Positions 1 through 6,050 of a stretch of 40,466 nt of DNA are shown piece after piece. The stretch covers positions 1 through 40,466 of the forward strand of contig JAEYRN010000034.1 in the NCBI GenBank assembly GCA_023435565.1. The letters run 5' to 3'. Every line of letters begins with the position of its first letter. Position 1 is the first letter of the stretch. The translations under genes were made by a program, and so were the position numbers. Source of the stretch: Bacillota bacterium. GTDB lineage: Bacteria; Bacillota; UBA4882; UBA8346. Below the pieces are notes generated by a model. It worked only from the letters and a program-made list of their open reading frames with translations, was not told the origin of the DNA and searched no databases.

Positions 1-92
1 TAAGCCAGCATAAATGAGACTTCATGGAGGGAGGCTCGCGACGCTTCTTAGGGTTTTTTATGACAACAGTTAAGAAAGCATCGATAAGGAAA

Positions 93-150
93 ATCAAAAA
101 ACTTCCCCTCTCCTGAACATCCAAAAATAACAGCGGGTCAAGGAGAGGGG
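93..150 (-). terminator. Possible terminator hairpin, minus strand
   Basis: The 10-bp arms 104-113 and 141-150 (cccctctcct / aggagagggg) are perfect inverted repeats with a 27-base loop. Read on the minus strand the hairpin is followed by a T-rich run (TTTTTTGATTTT). The long loop makes it less convincing than the hairpin at 259-290. It could be a second stop signal for the minus-strand gene ending at 571. Confidence 0.3.
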
Positions 151-250
151 AGCTGCAACCCGGTAACTAAAACCCCCCAAACCCGCGTCAGGGATGAGGC
201 GAAGAACGGACCCAGAACAATTTACAATGTACAATTAACAATTTACAATT

Positions 251-290
251 TAAAAAAACCCTTCACCAAACCGGCCGATTCGGTGAAGGG
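251..290 (-). terminator. Rho-independent terminator, minus strand
   Basis: The arms cccttcacc and ggtgaaggg (about 259-267 and 282-290) enclose a GC-rich loop. On the minus strand the stem is followed at once by a run of seven Ts (complement of 252-258). It lies downstream of the minus-strand gene 571-1053, past the 21-bp repeat array, and is the likely end of that transcript. Confidence 0.6.
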
Positions 291-349
291 AAACCCAAAT
301 ACAAGGAGACTAAACATTTATACAAAAGAATTAATAAAGTTTTATAACA

Positions 350-559
350 CCATCGAACCTCCAACCTCCGGCCTCGAACCTCAAACCTCTGGCCTCGAAC
401 CTTAAACCTCCGAAGTCGAACCTTTTAACTCCGAAGCCGGACCTTAAAGCTCCGACACTGGACCCTTAACCCTCAAACTCGGAGGTCAAACCTCCGAACT
501 CGGACCTTAGACCTCCGGCCCCGAACCTCAAACCTCCGAAGTCGAAGCTTTGACCTGAG
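350..559. repeat. 21-bp degenerate tandem repeat, ten units
   Basis: Ten consecutive 21-base units run from 350 to 559 with no insertion or deletion. Typical units are 371-391, 392-412, 497-517 and 518-538. Most units share the core tcgaacct and end in cctccg. Units differ by point changes only, so the array is old or diverging while its length register is kept. It starts 11 bases beyond the stop codon of the minus-strand gene at 571. There are no spacers, so it is not a CRISPR array. No function is evident. Confidence 0.85.
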
Positions 560-570
560 GCATTGAACCT

Positions 571-1053
571 TTATGCCCCGATTTGCTCATTATCCTTTTT
601 TCTTGTCGACGGGAACCGCGCCGAAAGGTCGTTATAGACACCCTCCGCTTTTTGGATCTTCGATTTCATCGCATTCTTAATTGAACTATAAAACATCAGC
701 GCCCCCGAGAAAGCTTCGCTTCCAGCCAAAATCATCGTATCCGAAAGCGAATCCGTAATATGCAACAGCGGCTGATATAAAACACGGAGCGCCTCCACCG
801 CCCGGAGATCCTTGGTCAACTCGGCGACATCCAAAAAGTTTGGGACCAGATCGGGATTTTCCTCACAGTGTTCCACGGTCTTTTGAACAAAACTAATCGT
901 CTTATTCCCCATCTTCGGCAATTCCATTCTTTCCTCCGGCAACAGCGTCTTCAAATGCGGCAACAGCTTCGTGGTTAACACATTAATACTGGCCTTAATC
1001 TCCGCCAGATCCGCCTCCGGAATATTAAACGACACTAAATTTGGTTGAGCCAT
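571..1053 (-). CDS. Conserved-type hypothetical protein, helical, 160 aa
   Basis: I do not recognise a named family. The protein is cytosolic in character: no signal peptide or membrane segment, alternating hydrophobic residues consistent with a helical bundle, and a Lys/Arg-rich C-terminus. The ATG at 1053 is preceded by an AGGAGAG ribosome binding site at normal spacing, and the frame is clean, so I regard it as a real gene. It is transcribed alone, away from the gene at 1259. Its 3' side runs into a 21-bp tandem repeat and then a probable terminator. Reading through its TAA stop would add about 34 glycine-rich residues from the repeat before the next stop, but nothing indicates that this occurs. 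Confidence 0.6.
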   Translation of the reverse strand: MAQPNLVSFNIPEADLAEIKASINVLTTKLLPHLKTLLPEERMELPKMGNKTISFVQKTVEHCEENPDLVPNFLDVAELTKDLRAVEALRVLYQPLLHITDSLSDTMILAGSEAFSGALMFYSSIKNAMKSKIQKAEGVYNDLSARFPSTRKKDNEQIGA

Positions 1054-1181
1054 GACTATTCTCTCCTTTTTACTAAATTCCCTAACAATTACAGCATTAG
1101 GATATTAGATACTATAACATATATTATTTGTCATTACAATAATAAATTTACAATAATGTCACATAATAGCTTAGTTCGGTT

Positions 1182-1210
1182 TTGACATAAAGTCAATCGA
1201 TGTTTATAAT
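1182..1210 (+). promoter_or_regulatory. Sigma-70/SigA type promoter
   Basis: A perfect -35 box TTGACA (1182-1187), a 17-base spacer and a perfect -10 box TATAAT (1205-1210) lie about 50 bases upstream of the ATG at 1259. The broken foldase gene therefore still has a consensus promoter. Confidence 0.85.
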
Positions 1211-1258
1211 GGGTATTGTTGCTAAATTAAAATTGATGGGAAAAAGGAGAAATTCTTC

Positions 1259-2514
1259 ATGTTAAATATGAATTGCCGCCCAATAATCCGGAAATTTATG
1301 ATGATACTAATTGCTTTACTAATTATTGCATTTACCTTTAGACCCCATAGCCAAGAATGCATGGCTAAAGAGGTTAATTCTTATCAAGGAAAGGTATTTT
1401 CCCTTTATGGAAAGGAAATCGGTGGTATCGAGTTTTTCAATTATATTAAACGTGTTACTAATCAGGCAAATCAAAATGGTATAAAGTTAAAGGTAACACA
1501 AATTTGGGATAGCGCATTGACAATGGCCGTTAATAATTTAGCCCTTCAACAGGAGATATCCAAGCATAGATCCGAAATAATAGTGACCGACGAAGAAGCG
1601 GAAGCTTTGATTGGTAAATACTTTCCAACCGAGGAAGAATTAAATAATTTTATGCTTTTTCAGGGTTTTCCTAGTAAAGCGGCCTTTGTAAATACTGTAG
1701 TACAAGAAATGGAATACGAAAAGCTATTTTTAATAAAAGCCCGGGAATTCAAAATGGAGGTCACAGAAGCGGAAGTGCGGGCGGAGTTGGAGCAGATCCA
1801 TGTACGGCACATTCTGATCGGGTTCCAAGACAGTGACGGAATAATACAGCGTACTTCGGACCAAGCATTGGCTCGAGCCGAAGAAGTCTATCGTAAAGTA
1901 ATTGCCGGTGGTGATTTTGAACAACTGGCCGCGGAATATTCCGATGATCCCGGGTCGAAGCAAACGGGGGATTTTTCGGAGCCATGTCTTTAGCTAATTT
2001 CGTAAAAAGTTTGGTTAAAGAGTTTAGCGAGGGAGCGTTGGCTTTAAAGGAAGGGGAGATTAGTAAACCCATTAAAAGCCAATATGGGTATCATATCATC
2101 CGTATGGACAAACGGGAAATTCCCGAGGGTAATGAGTATATCGCCAAATATAAAGAAGTTGAAGATAAATTGTTGGTGTCTAAAGTCCATGTGAGTCCGG
2201 AATTGAAAGAATGGTTGGATAAGTTATTTGAAGATGCAAGTAATCAAATGATCATCCAGGATCCGGCACTCTTGGCATACCGGTTGAGCAATCAGGGAAA
2301 ATGGGCTGAAGCAGCAAAAAATTATCAAAAAGCTCTAAAACTTAAGTGTTATGCCCAAGAGTGGGATGTATATCTGGATGCTGCTAATGTTTATCTGATG
2401 CTTAAACAACCGGCTAAAGCTAAGAAAGTGCTGAAAAAAGTTGCGGCAGAAGCTCAAGATACCCCAGAGTATCAGGACATGTTGAAACGGGTATTAAGTT
2501 TTGAAGAAGAATGA
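1259..2514 (+). pseudogene. PrsA/SurA-type parvulin foldase with TPR tail, frameshifted
   Basis: The two halves 1259-1993 and 1984-2514 lie in different frames and together make one exported peptidyl-prolyl isomerase of roughly 420 residues. The N-terminus has a signal or anchor segment (about residues 12-30) and a SurA_N-like helical region. The parvulin domain begins at HVRHILIGF and continues through SDDPGSKQTG; its second half resumes in the -1 frame as GFFGAM and ends with YGYHIIRM. The C-terminus of the second half holds TPR-like helices (about 2260-2500). The break is at the G5 tract 1966-1970: one more G, or a -1 slip, restores a continuous parvulin sequence. It could be a true mutation, a sequencing error or programmed slippage. 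Family proteins fold exported proteins outside the membrane. The start is the ATG after GGAGAAATTCTTC. Confidence 0.8.
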
Positions 2515-2561
2515 ATTGTAAGATTATAACCTTATTTATTGGGTAAAAGGAGGTTATGCTT

Positions 2562-2983
2562 ATGAGAAACCGGCTCTTTTTATTAGTATTACCGATAATA
2601 TTACTTGTTGGAGGCTGTAAAACAGCATCTGTCCCTGAAGGTTTTCCCATAGAAGGTAACTGGGTTGTAGAGGCTACCTAATAGTCAATATTAATGGATG
2701 GTCAGCCCTTATGTTTGCAATCCGGTATGGCCAATCTGCAAATGCTCAAATTTTGATTTCAAAGGGTGTTTCTATAAATCAAAAAAATAATGCCGGTTGG
2801 ACTCCACTAATGCTTGCCTGTTTAGTTAATGATGTAAAAATTGCTATCGAATTAATAAAAAACGGAGCGAATATTAACCTTAAAAATAATGAAGGCCAAA
2901 CAGCAATGGATATTGCAAAAACAAATTCTCCGGCGATCTATCTTTTGCTCACCAAATTAAATAACTTACAAGGAGCAATATAA
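2562..2983 (+). pseudogene. Ankyrin-repeat lipoprotein, broken
   Basis: The ATG at 2562 follows a strong AAAGGAGG site and opens a 39-codon frame with a lipoprotein signal: a hydrophobic stretch, then the lipobox LVGGC. It stops at 2679-2681. In the -1 frame, reading from about 2681, the sequence NINGWSALMFAI starts ankyrin repeats that run to 2983, with further units NNAGWTPLMLACLVND and NNEGQTAMDIAKTN. The ATG at 2711 falls inside the first repeat, so it is not a natural start. The likeliest reading is one lipoprotein gene split by a frameshift, possibly with a small internal deletion. It follows the foldase closely and ends overlapping the next start (TAATG). Confidence 0.65.
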
Positions 2984-3312
2984 TGAACGGAATTAACGAA
3001 GCTGATTGGAAATATATGAGGGGTATGAAAAAGACCTTACTTGATCGATTATGCAACCGGATTTTAGACGATATTCAAACGGAAAGCAGCGTGGCGAAGC
3101 GGGAGCCGGATGTCCACGAACAATACCTTAAAGTTTATCGCCTGATCAAAAAATGGGACAAAGTAGTCGCCGATTGCTTCGACGATTGGAGCCGGAGCGA
3201 ATTGATCTTCAAAATTTTATTTCAAATTAAACACCAAGTGATAACCGACGCGGAAATCGAAAAATTATCCGATGAAACCAAAGAACAGATCAAGTTTCAT
3301 TTTTCAAACTAA
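2983..3312 (+). CDS. Small conserved hypothetical protein, 109 aa
   Basis: The ATG overlaps the stop of the ankyrin frame (TAATG) and has an AAGGAG site 8-9 bases upstream, which suggests translational coupling. The sequence is charged and helical, with no signal or membrane segment. It resembles small proteins of about 110 residues with a DWKYL-like N-terminus and a YLKVYRLI...DDWSRS core, which are often labelled release-factor-like without evidence. I give that only as recollection. The residues are intact and the frame is uninterrupted, unlike its two upstream neighbours. Function unknown. Confidence 0.6.
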   Translation: MNGINEADWKYMRGMKKTLLDRLCNRILDDIQTESSVAKREPDVHEQYLKVYRLIKKWDKVVADCFDDWSRSELIFKILFQIKHQVITDAEIEKLSDETKEQIKFHFSN

Positions 3313-3422
3313 TCCTGCTCGGCTTTTCCCGGATGCCACCGGAAGGTGACCTTTATGTCATTAGTTTTAGCTTCCAAGAAACTGAAATTGATGTCAATCA
3401 CCGCTTTTTTTAAAATTTGGGG

Positions 3423-3466
3423 TTGCAGGAATTTTTTAACAAGAGTCGAACTTATATTCGTTTATT
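3423..3466 (+). repeat. Upstream element copy A (shared with 5269-5312)
   Basis: About 44 bases beginning ttgcaggaattttttaac are repeated almost exactly at 5269-5312. Each copy lies just before a defence-type gene: here the Abi_2 gene (51 bases to its ATG), there the RhuM remnant. The repeat contains gtcgaacttatattcg followed by AT-rich DNA. A shared promoter or operator is the simplest reading, but no standard -35/-10 pair is clear. Confidence 0.6.
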
Positions 3467-3516
3467 TTTGGTAGAGATATTTCATTATAAAGAGACAAGC
3501 AGGAGCGGTCATAGAC

Positions 3517-4500
3517 ATGGGAAAGCCTGAGATAAAAAGTATTGATTCATTAATGAAATATTTAAGGGATACTCATCATATCGCCATAAAAGGAAGCGTT
3601 CAGAAAAGAAAACTACGTAATATTGGGTATTATCACGGATTTAAAGGATATCGATATATTACTAATCCAGCCAACAAGGTTGCGTATAATGACTTTAATC
3701 AACTTATCGCCGTCAATGAATTCGATATGAGATTAAAAGCCCTTTTCTATCCTCAGCTCATGTTTATAGAAACAGCATTAAAGAATTATGTATTGGAAAT
3801 TGTCTTACGTGAAGGGAGAAATAAAGATTTTAACTATATTTATAGTTGCCTTTTAATAGATTACAAAAAATACAGGGTAGGATGTGACGATTACAAAAAA
3901 GCAATTAGAAAACGTTTGGAATTGCGTAATACAATTTATAATGTACTAACTGAGAATTATAATCGGCGCCGGCTTGTTCAGCATTTTTATCACAAGGATT
4001 TGAGTGTGCCGATATGGGCAATTTTTGAAATGTTAACTCTTGGATACTTTGGTGATTTTGTTCATTGTCTTGAATTGAACTGTAGGAAACAATTATCGAT
4101 CGAACTAGGTATTAATCAAGGATGCGACTCTAATGCGAGATTACCGGAAATAATAATTTATGTTATAAGGGAGCTACGGAATGCTGTAGCTCATAATGAC
4201 GTTATTTTTGATGCGAGGTTCAGAACATTTCAGATTGGTAATCCACTTCTAAACTGTTTAACGTATGACACTAAAGTCACAAATATTGATTTTAATACTA
4301 TTGTCGATTATGTAGTTTTAATTGTCTATTTATTGAAAAACTTAAATGTATCCCGGACCGACATTAAAAAGATTATTTCTGAATTTGAAAACATAACGGA
4401 AACATTGAGAAAGAAAATTTCAATCAGCATTTTTTCTCAGATTATTCCTACAGACACACGAAACAAATTGTCACTGTTACGAGACTTTGTTAGGAAATGA
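3517..4500 (+). CDS. Abi_2/AbiF-like HEPN abortive-infection protein, 327 aa
   Basis: The N-terminus carries the Abi_2-type pattern (SIDSLMKYLRDTHHIAI...LRNIGYYHGFKGYRY), then a long helical core. Near residue 220 is ELRNAVAHND, an R-x4-H motif typical of HEPN ribonucleases. Length and layout fit Abi_2/AbiD/AbiF proteins, which act as abortive-infection or toxin-antitoxin effectors by cutting RNA. No signal or membrane segment is present. The ATG has an AGGAG site about 11 bases upstream. The gene is intact although the genes around it are decayed. It is preceded by the 44-bp repeated element and followed within 20 bases by a promoter, two hairpins and a terminator that could encode a small partner RNA. 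Family assignment is firm; the cleaved RNA is unknown. Confidence 0.85.
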   Translation: MGKPEIKSIDSLMKYLRDTHHIAIKGSVQKRKLRNIGYYHGFKGYRYITNPANKVAYNDFNQLIAVNEFDMRLKALFYPQLMFIETALKNYVLEIVLREGRNKDFNYIYSCLLIDYKKYRVGCDDYKKAIRKRLELRNTIYNVLTENYNRRRLVQHFYHKDLSVPIWAIFEMLTLGYFGDFVHCLELNCRKQLSIELGINQGCDSNARLPEIIIYVIRELRNAVAHNDVIFDARFRTFQIGNPLLNCLTYDTKVTNIDFNTIVDYVVLIVYLLKNLNVSRTDIKKIISEFENITETLRKKISISIFSQIIPTDTRNKLSLLRDFVRK

Positions 4501-4518
4501 TATAAGAAAAAGGGAAAG

Positions 4519-4547
4519 TTGAATCTTTTATACCAATATGGTATATT
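4519..4547 (+). promoter_or_regulatory. Promoter for the small unit behind the Abi gene
   Basis: TTGAAT (4519-4524), a 17-base spacer and TATATT (4542-4547) form a good SigA-type promoter. It begins 19 bases after the Abi stop and points at a terminator only about 70 bases away, with no ORF between. It appears to serve a very short RNA. Confidence 0.6.
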
Positions 4548-4553
4548 ATAAAT

Positions 4554-4618
4554 AAGAATAGCGGTGGATGTCTGCGGACTACACCTAAGGAAGACGGATG
4601 CGTCCGGCTTCCTTTTTA
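4554..4618 (+). ncRNA. Candidate small structured RNA next to the Abi_2 gene
   Basis: The predicted transcript is about 65 nt. Hairpin 1 (4563-4585) has GGTG pairing with CACC and an inner GTC/GAC stem. Hairpin 2 (4588-4613) is the terminator stem. Both stems close on a TGCG tetraloop, which is of the stable UNCG class. It contains no ORF. Its position directly after an intact AbiF-like HEPN gene, with its own promoter and terminator, suggests an RNA partner or antitoxin. It could instead be only the gene's terminator region with a fortuitous promoter. Confidence 0.45.
4587..4618 (+). terminator. Rho-independent terminator
   Basis: The stem AGGAAG-CGGA (4588-4598) pairs with TCCG-CTTCCT (4603-4613) around one mismatch, with a TGCG loop, followed by TTTTT. 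It terminates the Abi transcript and the candidate small RNA. Confidence 0.85.
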
Positions 4619-4691
4619 TATGTAAAAAAAATTTAGATAGAAGTTCTACCCCCAGAAACTGGGTTTATTCTTTAGACTCCAGCATCTATAC

Positions 4692-4958
4692 CCAGCCATA
4701 ACTGAATTCTGCCGAAAAAATCATATCAAAAAACTTTCCATTTTCGGGTCCGTTTTACGGCAAGACTTCGGCCTGGAAAGTGATATTGATATTTTAGTCG
4801 AATTTCAACCCGACCATATTCCCGGACTATTACACTTGGCCGGAATGGAATCAGAACTATCGGCCCTTTTAAACCGAAAAGCGGATATTCGAACCATTGA
4901 AGATCTAAGCCCATATTTTCGGCAAGATGTAGTAAGAGAGGCGGAGGTTGGTTATTAA
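4692..4958 (+). pseudogene. MntA-type nucleotidyltransferase antitoxin, 5' end lost
   Basis: The frame ending at the TAA 4956-4958 encodes a minimal nucleotidyltransferase. FGS, ten residues, then DID gives the Pol-beta-type GSx10DxD motif, followed by ILVEF, a helical middle and SPYFRQDVVREAEVGY, which is the usual end of MntA proteins. No start codon with a ribosome binding site lies in frame after the upstream stop at 4638-4640, so the 5' end is missing. MntA antitoxins AMPylate their HepT HEPN toxin partner; a fragment of hepT follows immediately. Confidence 0.75.
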
Positions 4959-4960
4959 CA

Positions 4961-5032
4961 GTTACCCAAGATTTACCGCCGCTTCTATTTGAGCTGGAAA
5001 AAGTGATTGAACAAGAATCCAAAAATACCTGA
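4961..5032 (+). pseudogene. HepT HEPN toxin, C-terminal remnant only
   Basis: The 23 codons before the TGA 5030-5032 read VTQDLPPLLFELEKVIEQ..., the typical last helix of HepT proteins. Everything upstream, including the catalytic R-x4-6-H motif, is missing, and the fragment sits directly against the end of the mntA remnant. This indicates an internal deletion that removed the toxin core. Confidence 0.6.
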
Positions 5033-5268
5033 AATTAATAATTATCACCATTTACCAAATTAAGCAACATACCTCCCGCGCCTCTTAACAATGCGTAAAT
5101 TGGGGGGTCTTTATTTTATAACCCAGCCCCTGGGAGGTTGAGACGGAAATCACTATCTATACATGATTCCTCAACCTGATGAATTAGGATTTTGCTGGGA
5201 ACGAAACAATCACAACCAACCTTCAGTTAAAACCTGGGAACCGGTAACGGCTCTTAAGACAAGATGGT

Positions 5269-5312
5269 TTGCAGGAATTTTTTAACAATAGTCGAACTTA
5301 TATTCGATTATT
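5269..5312 (+). repeat. Upstream element copy B (shared with 3423-3466)
   Basis: This is the second copy of the roughly 44-bp element beginning ttgcaggaattttttaac. It ends about 18 bases before the RhuM start and differs from copy A at only a few positions. Conservation of two copies before two different accessory genes supports a regulatory role or a shared insertion history. Confidence 0.6.
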
Positions 5313-5330
5313 GTATAAGAGGGTGATACC

Positions 5331-5806
5331 TTGAACGAACAAATCACGCCGGAAGAAAACGAAATCATCTTTTATACGACCCCCAACGGTTCGGTCCATA
5401 TCGAAGTCTTCTTTCAAGACGAAACCTTCTGGCTCAGCCAAAAGAAAATGGCGGAACTGTTTGGCAAAGATGTTCGAACTATTAGTGAACATTTAATAAA
5501 TATTTTTGATGAGAAAGAATTAATACCGGAGGCAACTATCCGGAAATTCCGGATAGTTCAAATGGAAGGTAATCGGGATGTAACTCGTGAGGTTGACTTC
5601 TATAACCTCGACGCCATCATCGCCGTCGGTTACCGGGTCAACAGCTATCAAGCAATTTAAACGATGCCGGTAAAGTATCCCATGAGGTAGCGGTAAGACT
5701 TGCGGAACAAGAATATGAAAAATTCAGAGTGGACCAGGATCAGATCTTCGAATCGGATTTTGATAAAGAAGTTAAACTAATGATAAACGGAGAAAACAAA
5801 GAGTAG
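5331..5806 (+). pseudogene. RhuM-family protein, internal deletion
   Basis: The start is the TTG at 5331 after GAGGGTGATACC. The first 106 codons match the RhuM N-terminus: FYTTPNGSVHIEVFFQDETFWLSQ, MAELFGKDVRTISEHL, then NLDAIIAVGYRVNS. The frame stops at 5658-5660. Immediately after, in another frame, DAGKVSHEVAVRLAEQEYEKFR runs to the TAG at 5804-5806 and matches the RhuM C-terminus. Roughly the middle 150-200 residues are missing. RhuM proteins are linked to virulence or defence islands, with poorly known activity. Confidence 0.75.
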
Positions 5807-5825
5807 TCTAAGTTCGTCTAGAAAA

Positions 5826-6008
5826 TGTCCGGTCACTATTAAACACGTTTTTACCGAAGGGGAATTAAATGAAGAAGCAGTTGCTCGGAAATTCCGAACA
5901 ACTGCTTCTAAGTTCAATATGGGATTGACTAATTTGAAAAGCGGCCGGATTCGTAAAGAAGACGTTAGCGTGGCCAAAAATTATCTTAAAAAAGATAATT
6001 ACAGCGAA
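5826..6008 (+). pseudogene. Second RhuM-family remnant
   Basis: The frame VTIKHVFTEGELNEEAV..RKFRTTAS (from about 5832) corresponds to the early part of RhuM. It jumps directly to MGLTNLKSGRIRKEDVSVA, KNYLKKDN, which belongs much later in the same family. Both ends and the middle are missing, and the frame runs into the 3' end of the opposite-strand HD-GYP gene. It differs from the copy at 5331 and so is a separate decayed paralogue. Confidence 0.6.
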
Positions 6009-6050
6009 ACATCTTCATCTCTAACACCTCCGGTCTTTGAACGAAACACC

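Noticed and set aside
350..559. CRISPR array
   Set aside because: The units are contiguous with no spacers, only 21 bases long and degenerate, and no cas genes are present.
5163..5285. Small 40-codon ORF starting ATGATTCCTC
   Set aside because: No ribosome binding site and no recognisable family, and its end overlaps the repeated upstream element; left as non-coding.
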